Shown: positions 1-6,062 of the stretch, piece after piece
Layout of the letters: every line of letters begins with the position of its first letter
Numbering within the stretch: position 1 is the first letter of the stretch
NCBI GenBank assembly: GCA_004562175.1
Contig: SFRS01000025.1
Span: forward strand, 1 to 7,921
Direction: 5' to 3'
Length of the DNA stretch: 7,921 nt
Origin: a bacterium
GTDB lineage: Bacteria > Bacillota > Negativicutes > Acidaminococcales > Acidaminococcaceae
Position numbers and translations under genes: made by a program
Notes under the pieces: model-generated
The model's database searches: none
What the model was told of the DNA's origin: nothing
The model's input: only the letters and a program-made list of their open reading frames with translations

Positions 1-461
1 AACTCGGCCACAGTCAAATCCTTGGCGTCAATCTTTACCACAGCCAAATCGGTGGCCGGGTCTGCGCCCAAAACCTTGCCCTTCACACTGCGACCATCGG
101 AAAGGCTGACAATAATTTCCGAAGCACCCTCCACAACGTGATTATTGGTAGCAATATAGCCTGCCTTGTCGTAAATCACGCCGCTGCCAGTGCCCTTATC
201 AGTGAAATAAACACGGTTAAAAAAGTCGCGCACATACCCCTTGTTGGTGATACCAACCACTGCCGGACCCACCTTTTTAGCAGCCCTTACAATGGGGGTA
301 TTGCGAGCAGAGCTCAGCTGCTGCTCTTGCTTAGCAGCCGGTTTTTCGGCCACAGCCGCAGAGGTTTTGCTGTCGCCGCAGCCGGCAACCAGCACGGCAG
401 CGCCAACTAAACCACAAGCCAAAATATTCAATGCTTTTTTCCAAGTAATTTTTTGCATCAT
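1..461 (-). CDS. htrA: HtrA/DegP-family serine protease, lipoprotein form (partial, C-terminus off window)
   Basis: This gene encodes a trypsin-like envelope protease that degrades or refolds misfolded exported proteins. Translating the minus strand from 461 gives 153 residues with no stop before the window edge. Residues 1-28 form a lipoprotein signal peptide: positively charged MMQKITWKK, a hydrophobic run, then the lipobox VAGC with Cys28 as the acylation site. A flexible Ala/Glu/Gln-rich linker follows (about 30-55). The protease domain then begins with AVVGITNKG and GTGSGVIYD, the catalytic His108 in TNNHVV, and the catalytic Asp138 in ATDLAVVKI. The catalytic serine and any PDZ domain lie beyond base 1. 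The start is ATG at 461 or the next ATG at 458, since AAGGAG at 467-472 sits 5 or 8 nt upstream. In-frame ATGs at 476 and 488 lack a Shine-Dalgarno. The gene lies 32 nt after walJ with no terminator between, so the two are probably cotranscribed. Many Firmicute HtrA proteins use an N-terminal membrane helix, so the lipobox is a notable variant. Confidence 0.93.
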   Translation of the reverse strand, partial: MMQKITWKKALNILACGLVGAAVLVAGCGDSKTSAAVAEKPAAKQEQQLSSARNTPIVRAAKKVGPAVVGITNKGYVRDFFNRVYFTDKGTGSGVIYDKAGYIATNNHVVEGASEIIVSLSDGRSVKGKVLGADPATDLAVVKIDAKDLTVAE

Positions 462-466
462 TTTCA

Positions 467-472
467 CTCCTT
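467..472 (-). promoter_or_regulatory. Ribosome binding site of htrA
   Basis: AAGGAG on the minus strand lies 5 nt before the ATG at 461 and 8 nt before the ATG at 458. It decides against the further in-frame ATGs at 476 and 488. Confidence 0.75.
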
Positions 473-493
473 GCATCAAAGTGTTCATCAAAA

Positions 494-1327
494 TTAGTCT
501 TCAAATAAACCCGGTAGAGCCAGCTGCCCTGTCAGGAAATCTGCCACGGGCTGGTACTGATTAGCCACCAAAAGCCTCGTTTCCCTCAGCCTTTTTTTGC
601 TATCCAATATGTTCTGCACAGTATCCAAGGCCAATTGTGGCAGATTATTTTGCTCGCTTAAATGCGCTAAAAAGATATGCTTGGGCATCCTTTCCAGCTG
701 CAGCAAAAACTGACCTGCCGTAACGTTGGAAAGATGGCCTCGCGTGCCCAAAATCCGCTGCTTCAGCTCGTAGGGATAGCTGCCATTTTTCAGCATTTCT
801 ACATCATGATTAGCCTCTAAAATCAGCACATCGCTGCCTCCCGCTGCCTCTCGCACGGCAGGCGTCACAAAGCCGGTGTCCGTAACATAGGTACATTTTG
901 TTCCACCTGTGCGCCAAAGAAAGCTGTAACCCTGGGGCTGCGCCGCATCGTGGGAAATAGCAAAGCAGTCAACGCTCACATCCCCTACCAGCATGCGACT
1001 GCCGGTTAGGCGACAATTAGCCCTGTTGAGCTCGGGATATTTGCTAAAAATCATCCTCCAAGTGCCTTGGCTAGCATACATGGGCACTTGATATTTTTTA
1101 GCGAAGGTTACCAGCCCCTTGACATGGTCCACATGCTCGTGGGTCAAAAATACGCCATCCAATTCCTCAGGTGAAGCCCCCACCTGCTGCATGCGCTTCA
1201 CCAGCTCACGACAGCTGATGCCCACATCCACTAAAAAACGTTGGCTGTCGGTGCTGATCAGCGCTGCATTTCCCTTGCTGCCGCTGGCCAGCGTCACAAC
1301 CTGTAAATCTTTCGCCAAAATTGGCAC
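494..1327 (-). CDS. walJ: WalJ/YycJ-type metallo-beta-lactamase-fold hydrolase
   Basis: This is a cytoplasmic metallo-beta-lactamase-fold protein of the YycJ/WalJ family. In Bacilli it is encoded in the walRK cell-wall regulon operon and has been linked to nuclease activity and to coordinating cell division with DNA replication. The family start LASGSKGNA is at residues 13-21. The metal-binding motif THEHVDH is complete (His63, His65, Asp67, His68). Further likely ligands are His126 in ISHDAA, Asp150 in VTDTG, and a late His in RGHLSN. The length of 277 residues is slightly above the usual family size. The start is uncertain. GTG at 1327 gives the longest frame, but its AGGAG (1329-1333) is only 1 nt away. 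TTG at 1318 has a 10-nt spacing and gives AKDLQVVTLASGS, which matches the usual short family N-terminus better. It is followed 32 nt later by htrA, the same order as in wal operons, but perR rather than walRKHI lies upstream. Confidence 0.93.
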   Translation of the reverse strand: MPILAKDLQVVTLASGSKGNAALISTDSQRFLVDVGISCRELVKRMQQVGASPEELDGVFLTHEHVDHVKGLVTFAKKYQVPMYASQGTWRMIFSKYPELNRANCRLTGSRMLVGDVSVDCFAISHDAAQPQGYSFLWRTGGTKCTYVTDTGFVTPAVREAAGGSDVLILEANHDVEMLKNGSYPYELKQRILGTRGHLSNVTAGQFLLQLERMPKHIFLAHLSEQNNLPQLALDTVQNILDSKKRLRETRLLVANQYQPVADFLTGQLALPGLFED

Positions 1328-1328
1328 A

Positions 1329-1333
1329 CTCCT
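1329..1333 (-). promoter_or_regulatory. Ribosome binding site of walJ (decides the start codon)
   Basis: AGGAG on the minus strand is 1 nt from the GTG at 1327 and 10 nt from the TTG at 1318. The spacing favours TTG initiation, although a GTG start cannot be excluded. Confidence 0.6.
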
Positions 1334-1349
1334 ATCACTAAACGCTTAT

Positions 1350-1358
1350 ATTATAACA
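1350..1358 (-). promoter_or_regulatory. Extended -10 promoter of walJ-htrA
   Basis: The minus strand reads TGTTATAAT, a perfect -10 hexamer (1350-1355) with an upstream TGn extension. No good -35 hexamer is found at 16-18 nt spacing, as expected for an extended -10 promoter. Transcription would start near 1343, leaving a 16-nt leader to the GTG or 25 nt to the TTG that includes the AGGAG. It lies just after the probable perR terminator, so walJ-htrA is likely a separate unit. Confidence 0.6.
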
Positions 1359-1410
1359 AAGAAATTTAACATTTTTGTGGCATTTCCGTAAAAAACATGC
1401 TACGAAAGAG

Positions 1411-1447
1411 AAAAAGGTGCACCAACTAAACCAGTCAGTCCACCTTT
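1411..1447 (-). terminator. Probable intrinsic terminator after perR
   Basis: On the minus strand AAAGGTG (1441-1447) pairs with CACCTTT (1413-1419) as a perfect 7-bp stem, followed by a run of five T and then CTCTTTC. The 21-nt loop is long for a terminator but can close further with an internal ACT/AGT pairing. It starts 10 nt after the perR stop codon. The long loop and short T run make it weaker than the other two terminators in the window. Confidence 0.55.
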
Positions 1448-1457
1448 ATCACATCCA

Positions 1458-1889
1458 TTAATGTAGCTTCTGGCATTTTGCGCACAGGCCATAAAAATAG
1501 AACTGTCCACCACTAACAGTGAAGCCACCTTCATCCTTGACCATGGCTGTGAGCTGAGCACGCAGCTCTTTACTCATGGGCACATCCTGAATAAGCCCGC
1601 ATTCAGTGCAGCAAAGGTGATAATGCTCATGCATATTAGCATCATAGCGATAGCTGTCCTCACCTGTATTCAGGATTTGAATAGCCTTAATGTCACGCAG
1701 TATTTCCACGGTCTTATACACAGTAGCAAAGCTCATGGCAGGATATTTGGGTTGCAGCCTATTGTACAGCATTTCCGCATTGGGATGCCATGGCCTTTCT
1801 GCCAAAGCTTCGTATACTGCCAAACGCTGCGGTGTTACCTTGTAACCATGGTTTCGAAGCAGAGCAGTGAGCTCTTGACTAGTAAGCAT
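1458..1889 (-). CDS. perR: Fur-family transcriptional regulator, PerR-like
   Basis: This is a cytoplasmic metal-dependent repressor of 143 residues. The N-terminal winged helix (about 5-80) holds TPQRLAVYEAL (19-29) and the recognition-helix motif SFATVYKTVEIL (53-64). The C-terminal dimerisation domain holds the metal sites. Aligned by eye to Bacillus subtilis PerR, all five regulatory metal ligands are present: His35, Asp83, His89, His91 and Asp102. The structural zinc site is also complete (Cys94, Cys97, Cys136, Cys139). Aspartate rather than glutamate at position 102 is typical of PerR, which senses peroxide by iron-catalysed oxidation of its histidines, rather than Fur or Zur. The ATG follows the fakA TGA by only 6 nt, with a GGAG inside the fakA end at 9-nt spacing, so translation is probably coupled. 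No PerR box was found next to this gene by eye. Family membership is certain and the PerR subtype likely. Confidence 0.93.
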   Translation of the reverse strand: MLTSQELTALLRNHGYKVTPQRLAVYEALAERPWHPNAEMLYNRLQPKYPAMSFATVYKTVEILRDIKAIQILNTGEDSYRYDANMHEHYHLCCTECGLIQDVPMSKELRAQLTAMVKDEGGFTVSGGQFYFYGLCAKCQKLH

Positions 1890-1895
1890 GCGACA

Positions 1896-3506
1896 TCACT
1901 CCATTGCTAATAGCAGGGGATATAAGGGCTGTCCCCCATAAAATACTTCTACTTCCCAATCCTCATTAATTTCTTCCAGCTTTTCAGCAAAGGCACCAGC
2001 GGCCTCTTCGTCCAAATCAGCACCATAATACAGGCTCAACAGCTCATAATCCCCGCCACAGAGCATCTTCTCCAGCACCTCTTCGATGCTGGTACCGGTG
2101 CAGACGATCTTATCGTTGAGTATGCCAAGATAATCACCTTGGCGCACCTCTAATCCATTTACTACACTGTCGCGCACAGCCACAGTCACGCTGCCGCTTG
2201 CAGCTTCCTTGGCTTCCTTAGTCATCACAACAGTGTTTTCATCCAGGCTACGAGTGGCATCGAAATGCAGCAAAGCGGCCAAGCCCTGTGCCATATTAGT
2301 CGTAGGCACAAAGGATACCTTAGAGTTACCCAAAAGCTTGCGCACCTGCTCCGCAGCCAAGATAATATTCTTGTTATTGGGCAGGATAATATATTGCTCA
2401 CAGCTGCCATTTTCGATGGCCTGCACAAAATCCTCTACCGGGGGATTCATGCTTTGGCCGCCACTGATGATTTCAGCAGCACCCATCTCATGCATAATGC
2501 GGGCAATACCCTCGCCTGCAGCCACAGTAAGCACGCCTACGCCATGCTTCACTGGTTGGATATCCTCAGCGGTAAACAGACGATTTTCGTGCTGGTCCCG
2601 CATGTTCTCAATCTTAATATCATGGAGTGTGCCCCATTGTTGAGCAGTATTCAGTGCATTGCCAGGGTTCTTGGTGTGAATATGCACCTTGACAATGTCC
2701 TCGACTACGGCCACGATCATGGAATTACCAAAGCCCTGCAGTGCTTCGCTGACAGTCTTTTTGTCAACGCTGGCACCTTTAACAATAAATTCAGTGCAAT
2801 AAGGATATTCCAAATCCAATGGCTCCCCGCCCAGCTTCACAGTAGCCGGACGCGGCGCAACCTCCAGCACCTGGCAATCCTGCCCTCTTAGGCCAGCCAA
2901 GCAGCCTTCGAAGAAGGCTATCAAGCCTTGGCCACCGGCATCCACCACACCTGCTGCCTTCAGCGCAGGCAGCTTTTCCGGAGTCAGCGCCAGCTCCTCC
3001 TTGCCGGAGCGAATAGCTGCCAAGAGCACGTCCTCCAAGCTCACGTTGTCACTGCGAACTGCCTGGTAGGCACCCTTTGCCATACCGCGAGCCACCGTCA
3101 AAATGGTGCCCTCCACGGGCTTGGCAACACTTCTATAGGCATATAAAATGCCGAACTGAAAGGCCTTGCCGATTTCAGTATTATTCAAGGTTTTTTTGCC
3201 GGCTACTCCCTTGCCAATGCCCCTAAGCAATTGGGACAAAATAACGCCGGAGTTGCCACGGGCACCCATAATCGCACTGCGAGCAGCTGCTGCGCCAACC
3301 TCGCCAGCCTCGGCTTCATCACTCATGGCACTGATCTCCCTAGCCACAGAAGCCATAGTATGCATCATATTGGTACCGGTATCACCATCAGGAACAGGAA
3401 AAACATTCAGCTCGTTGATGGCCTCATAATTCTTCTCAAAGCTATGATAAGCACCTAGCAGCATGTCCTTGACCTGCTTGCCGGTGATCTCCTTCATTAA
3501 CTCCAT
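1896..3506 (-). CDS. fakA: Fatty acid kinase FakA-like protein (DAK2 domain, YloV family)
   Basis: This is the ATP-binding subunit of bacterial fatty acid kinase, which phosphorylates a fatty acid held by a FakB (DegV) protein. The acyl phosphate then feeds PlsX/PlsY phospholipid synthesis. The protein has 536 residues, close to the roughly 550 usual for the family. The N-terminal DAK2 kinase domain (about 5-200) shows PVPDGDTGTNM (37-47) with the Mg-ATP ligands Asp40, Asp42 and Asn46, then GARGNSGVILSQ (81-92), GTILTVARG (134-142) and VDAGGQGL (189-196). The middle domain carries Cys238 and the pair His276/His278 (VKVHIHT), matching the zinc ligands described for FakA. The C-terminal domain (about 305-536) contains VAAGEGIARIM and ISGGQSMNPP. 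The ATG at 3506 follows the degV stop by 20 nt, with GGGAG 4 nt upstream. Another ATG three codons in is possible. The upstream degV supplies a matching FakB partner. Confidence 0.95.
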   Translation of the reverse strand: MELMKEITGKQVKDMLLGAYHSFEKNYEAINELNVFPVPDGDTGTNMMHTMASVAREISAMSDEAEAGEVGAAAARSAIMGARGNSGVILSQLLRGIGKGVAGKKTLNNTEIGKAFQFGILYAYRSVAKPVEGTILTVARGMAKGAYQAVRSDNVSLEDVLLAAIRSGKEELALTPEKLPALKAAGVVDAGGQGLIAFFEGCLAGLRGQDCQVLEVAPRPATVKLGGEPLDLEYPYCTEFIVKGASVDKKTVSEALQGFGNSMIVAVVEDIVKVHIHTKNPGNALNTAQQWGTLHDIKIENMRDQHENRLFTAEDIQPVKHGVGVLTVAAGEGIARIMHEMGAAEIISGGQSMNPPVEDFVQAIENGSCEQYIILPNNKNIILAAEQVRKLLGNSKVSFVPTTNMAQGLAALLHFDATRSLDENTVVMTKEAKEAASGSVTVAVRDSVVNGLEVRQGDYLGILNDKIVCTGTSIEEVLEKMLCGGDYELLSLYYGADLDEEAAGAFAEKLEEINEDWEVEVFYGGQPLYPLLLAME

Positions 3507-3526
3507 CTCACTCCCACACCTTTCCT

Positions 3527-4387
3527 TTAGGCCTTGCGGCGCACAAACACGCCGATAGCACCAGGCCCAAGATGAGCCGCCAGCACAGTACCAATACTGG
3601 TCACCATCACCGGCACTCCGGGATAACGCTCCTGCATTTCCGCAGCCAAAGCCTGAGCCTCATCGGGCACTACAGCGTGAGCTACGAAAATTTCTTCGAT
3701 AGGGTCATGGCTACAAGCTAGCTCCACCATACGCTTCAAAACCTTTTTGCGAGTGCGAGCCTTGTCCCCGATAAGCAGCTTGCCCTCCCTGTCAAGATGC
3801 ACAATAGGGCGAATCCCCAATATATTGCCAACCAAAGCGCCCACCGCACCGATGCGGCCGCCCTTTTGCAGGTAATCAAGAGTTTTAACAGTAAAATATG
3901 TTTCCGTGCGCAAAGCGCAATCACGAGCAAAGGCTTCCAGCTGGTCCATATCCTCCACGCCGGAATCAGCCATGCGCAAAACCTCCATGGCCATGCCACT
4001 CAAGGGGCAGGCAGCAGTCAAGCCATCCACGCAACGAATATCAGCACCCTTAACCTCGCTCATCACCTGCTTGGCTACCATACAGCAGGTTTGATAGGTG
4101 CCGCTGAGCACGCTGTCCACTGCAATATAAATGATCTTTTTGCCTGCTTGAGCCAACTCGGTAAAAAACTGGTGAATATAGCCTACGGGCGGTTGGGAGG
4201 TGCCGGGCAACTGGCCGGTTTTCTCAACCATGGCGAACATCTCCTCCAAGGAACGGTCACCATCCCACCACTCTTCATTGCCATGGCGTGCAATTAAACG
4301 CAGCACATGGCAGCGAGGATCATCCTTCAAAGGGGTTTCATGGGATACTGCGATGGTATCCACAACTACATGTATTTTATCCTGCAT
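3527..4387 (-). CDS. DegV-family fatty-acid-binding protein (FakB-like)
   Basis: DegV proteins bind a single fatty acid and present it to FakA for phosphorylation. This one has 286 residues, normal for the family. Conserved parts seen are GTSQPPVG (62-69), DSVLSGTYQ (91-99), LDYLQKGGRIG (170-180) with Arg178, NILGIRPIVHL and the C-terminal AAHLGPGAIGVF with His272. The usual N-terminal signature, roughly TDS(T/A)ADL, is replaced by VDTIAV (9-14), and the mid-protein D(S/T)xxxSxGxG motif is altered to DGLTAACPLSG (121-131). The fold is clearly DegV but the ligand pocket may differ. ATG at 4387 follows AGGAGG (4393-4398) by 5 nt, the strongest Shine-Dalgarno in the window. The gene is first in a degV-fakA-perR unit, and adjacency to fakA strongly supports a FakB role. 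Binding of a particular fatty acid cannot be read from the sequence. Confidence 0.93.
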   Translation of the reverse strand: MQDKIHVVVDTIAVSHETPLKDDPRCHVLRLIARHGNEEWWDGDRSLEEMFAMVEKTGQLPGTSQPPVGYIHQFFTELAQAGKKIIYIAVDSVLSGTYQTCCMVAKQVMSEVKGADIRCVDGLTAACPLSGMAMEVLRMADSGVEDMDQLEAFARDCALRTETYFTVKTLDYLQKGGRIGAVGALVGNILGIRPIVHLDREGKLLIGDKARTRKKVLKRMVELACSHDPIEEIFVAHAVVPDEAQALAAEMQERYPGVPVMVTSIGTVLAAHLGPGAIGVFVRRKA

Positions 4388-4392
4388 ATAAG

Positions 4393-4398
4393 CCTCCT
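4393..4398 (-). promoter_or_regulatory. Ribosome binding site of degV
   Basis: AGGAGG on the minus strand, 5 nt before the ATG at 4387, is a full consensus Shine-Dalgarno and fixes the degV start. Confidence 0.85.
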
Positions 4399-4456
4399 GT
4401 AGGGTGTATTTATCAAAAAAACGTGAAAAATCCGCACTTATTCCATGTTACCTTAC

Positions 4457-4486
4457 ATTGTACCATAATCTCAGCTATTTTGCCAC
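4457..4486 (-). promoter_or_regulatory. Candidate proximal promoter of degV-fakA-perR
   Basis: The minus strand reads GTGGCA (4481-4486), 18 nt, then TACAAT (4457-4462) preceded by TGG, an extended -10 form. Transcription would begin near 4450, giving a leader of about 63 nt that contains the degV ribosome binding site. The -35 match is only 4 of 6. It sits downstream of the terminator at 4544-4571, so it could drive the operon without read-through. Confidence 0.45.
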
Positions 4487-4507
4487 TACATATGTGTCCA
4501 ACATGTA
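4487..4507 (-). repeat. Imperfect inverted repeat next to the degV promoter
   Basis: The minus strand reads TACATGT, a 7-nt spacer, then ATATGTA, with six of seven positions pairing. It abuts the candidate -35 element at 4481-4486, a usual place for an operator or activator site. It does not match any regulator consensus I can name with confidence. Confidence 0.4.
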
Positions 4508-4543
4508 ATCTTTTGCCAATCAAATAATGAACTGCAAAATGGC

Positions 4544-4571
4544 AAAAAAAAAAGCCCTTACGAAGAAGGGC
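4544..4571 (-). terminator. Intrinsic terminator between lcp and degV
   Basis: On the minus strand GCCCTT (4566-4571) pairs perfectly with AAGGGC (4554-4559) around the 6-nt loop CTTCGT, followed by ten T (4544-4553). This is the clearest terminator in the window. It ends the lcp transcript 85 nt after the stop codon, and it also lies about 20 nt downstream of the start predicted for the promoter-like element at 4599-4627. Confidence 0.85.
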
Positions 4572-4589
4572 CAAATGAGGGGCTGTTTT

Positions 4590-4609
4590 GATGATACTAG
4601 TATAACATC
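4590..4609. repeat. Dyad over the -10/start region of the upstream candidate promoter
   Basis: GATG-ATACTAGTAT-AA-CATC on the plus strand is a dyad centred on ACTAGT, with outer GATG/CATC arms and a 2-nt bulge. It overlaps the TATACT hexamer at 4599-4604 and directly adjoins the palindrome at 4610-4621. It may be an operator half or an RNA hairpin in the lcp 3' end. Confidence 0.4.
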
Positions 4610-4627
4610 TTTGTATACAAAATGCAA
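4599..4627 (-). promoter_or_regulatory. Candidate distal promoter with operator-like palindrome in its spacer
   Basis: The minus strand reads TTGCAT (4622-4627), exactly 17 nt, then TATACT (4599-4604) preceded by TGT, an extended -10. The start would be near 4592. The spacer contains the perfect 12-bp palindrome TTTGTATACAAA (4610-4621), a classical position for a repressor operator. The TTGT-N2-ACAA form resembles sites of FadR-type GntR regulators, which is a family-level comparison only. The element follows the lcp stop and precedes the terminator at 4544-4571, so a transcript from here would be about 50 nt unless it read through into degV. Confidence 0.45.
4610..4621. repeat. Perfect 12-bp palindrome TTTGTATACAAA
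   Basis: A perfect palindrome with no spacer, lying between the -35-like and -10-like hexamers at 4622-4627 and 4599-4604. It is probably a protein-binding site if the promoter is real. No cognate regulator is encoded in the window, since the local Fur-family protein recognises a different type of site. Confidence 0.5.
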
Positions 4628-4656
4628 GACTTTTTTTGTAATTTTTCTAACAATTT

Positions 4657-6021
4657 TTATTTGTAATCGGCACCCAGCATAATCACTCCATCACAATCAG
4701 CCGCGCCATCACGACTAATGCGCAGCTTATGGGTAAAGGGAACCTGGGAAAGACGTCCCACCACAGCGCCATTATTGGTGGTAGAGATAACAGTGGTTTG
4801 AGCCACTAATTCACCGCTGCCACCATTGATAACAGTGAAGCCCGCTGCCTTGAGTTTATTGATGGCGCTTGCTCCAGCGGTTTTGCTGCCGCTGCAGTTC
4901 ACCAAACGCACCACAGTGCCACCGGCTTTAGTAGCGCCGGCCTTACCGGTCTTTTTGCCAGCCTCAGCCTTAGCCATCTCCTTGGTCACCGCTGCCTTGT
5001 CCTTAGCCGCCTTTTTCTTTTCTGCCAAAGCCTTTTCTTCCTGCACGGCCTCTTTATTTTCTCCGCTGTCGTCGCCTTTTTTAGCCTTTTCCACGGCCAC
5101 ATTGTATTCACGTTCCATGAGCTCTGCAGCGGATTTATAGGTTTCAGTCATGGTCGCACCCTGCATCTTGACCATTTGCTCGCGCAAGTCGGTGATATCA
5201 GGGAGCCAATAGCTGATGCCATCAATGTATTCAGGGGTTCCGGGTACAGTTGCCATAGCCAAGCCCTTGCTTTTCACCATAGCGTGCAAAGCACGTCCCA
5301 AGTCCACCATATCGGTCAGGGGCAGGTCAGTTTTCACCATGTTGGTCAGCTGCTTGGCCAATCCCGGAATATGGAGTAGCATATTGGCCGAGGTGATGCG
5401 GTCATACACCGCCAGCATAAAATGCTGCTGACGACGAATGCGGCCAATATCACCCTCTTCATCACGGTAGCGCACATACTGAATAGCAGTTTTGCCATCC
5501 ATGTGCTGCATGCCCTTTTTCAAATCGATTTTGAAGCCGTCCCATTCGTCATAATAGTACATGTTCTTCTCGACATTGATGTCGACGCCACCAATAGCAT
5601 CTACCAAGCCCACGAAGCCCTTGAAATCAACCATGACGTAGTTATTAATTTTGATGCCTAAAAGCTCCTCCGTGGTCTTTTGGGTCAGCTCACGCCCACC
5701 ATAGGCGTAGGCGTGGTTAATCTTGTCCCAGCCATGACCCTTGATGCGCACGCGGGTATCACGGGGCACGCTGAGCAAGGAAGCCGCCTTTTTATTGGTA
5801 TCAAACATGACAACAAAGAGAGTGTCACTGCGTCCCACATCATATTCCTCCGGACGCTCATCCACACCCATAACGATAATATTCTTCTTCAGGCTCAGTC
5901 TCTCTCCGGGCGCTAAATTATCCATGCCCTTTTCCGGATTGAAATAACTAAACAGCAAATAGGCAAAGGCACAAACAGCTGCCACAATGCCTAAAATCTT
6001 CACCTCAAAAATACTCTTCAT
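4657..6021 (-). CDS. LytR-CpsA-Psr (LCP) family cell-wall polymer ligase with LytR_C domain
   Basis: LCP enzymes act on the outer face of the membrane and transfer lipid-linked anionic or capsular polymers to peptidoglycan. The protein has 454 residues. Residues 8-27 form one transmembrane anchor, with the remainder outside. The LCP domain (about 45-215) shows the pyrophosphate/metal-binding motifs GVDER (52-56), RSDT (64-67), SVPRDT (84-89) and KINHAYAYGG (100-109), then YVRYRDEEGDIGRIRRQQ (182-199) with the catalytic arginines. A low-complexity Lys/Ala/Glu linker runs from about 310 to 368. A LytR_C domain occupies about 370-454, opening with VVRLVNCSG. ATG at 6021 follows AGAGGA by 7 nt. 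The gene begins 41 nt after the nudix stop with no terminator between, so cotranscription is likely. The exact polymer is unknown, because no teichoic acid or capsule gene is in the window. Confidence 0.95.
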   Translation of the reverse strand: MKSIFEVKILGIVAAVCAFAYLLFSYFNPEKGMDNLAPGERLSLKKNIIVMGVDERPEEYDVGRSDTLFVVMFDTNKKAASLLSVPRDTRVRIKGHGWDKINHAYAYGGRELTQKTTEELLGIKINNYVMVDFKGFVGLVDAIGGVDINVEKNMYYYDEWDGFKIDLKKGMQHMDGKTAIQYVRYRDEEGDIGRIRRQQHFMLAVYDRITSANMLLHIPGLAKQLTNMVKTDLPLTDMVDLGRALHAMVKSKGLAMATVPGTPEYIDGISYWLPDITDLREQMVKMQGATMTETYKSAAELMEREYNVAVEKAKKGDDSGENKEAVQEEKALAEKKKAAKDKAAVTKEMAKAEAGKKTGKAGATKAGGTVVRLVNCSGSKTAGASAINKLKAAGFTVINGGSGELVAQTTVISTTNNGAVVGRLSQVPFTHKLRISRDGAADCDGVIMLGADYK

Positions 6022-6062
6022 ACTGCCATCCTCTCATTAATAAATTAAAACAAAACAATTTC

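Noticed and set aside
138..564. Two overlapping plus-strand frames near the left end
   Set aside because: They are antisense to the htrA start and the walJ end, which are firmly supported by catalytic motifs and a lipobox.
1349..1356. TTATAAT at the walJ promoter as half of a PerR box
   Set aside because: The PerR consensus needs a second ATTATAA half one base later. The following bases (TAAGCGT) do not match, so this is better read as a -10 hexamer.
2265..2891. 208-codon open frame on the plus strand
   Set aside because: It lies entirely antisense to fakA, whose protein has clear conserved motifs over the same bases. The translation shows no recognisable domain and no promoter or ribosome site was seen.
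3797..4297. 166-codon open frame on the plus strand
   Set aside because: It is antisense to the conserved DegV gene. Its composition looks like a shadow and there is no independent support.
4990..5100. Repetitive Lys/Ala/Glu codons in lcp as a possible tandem repeat or frameshift
   Set aside because: No fixed repeat unit is visible and the frame stays open into a good LytR_C domain. A flexible linker is the ordinary explanation.
4826..5140. Alanine/leucine-rich 104-codon plus-strand frame resembling a membrane protein
   Set aside because: It is opposite the Lys/Ala/Glu low-complexity linker and LytR_C domain of the LCP gene. The hydrophobic look is explained by complementing that biased sequence.
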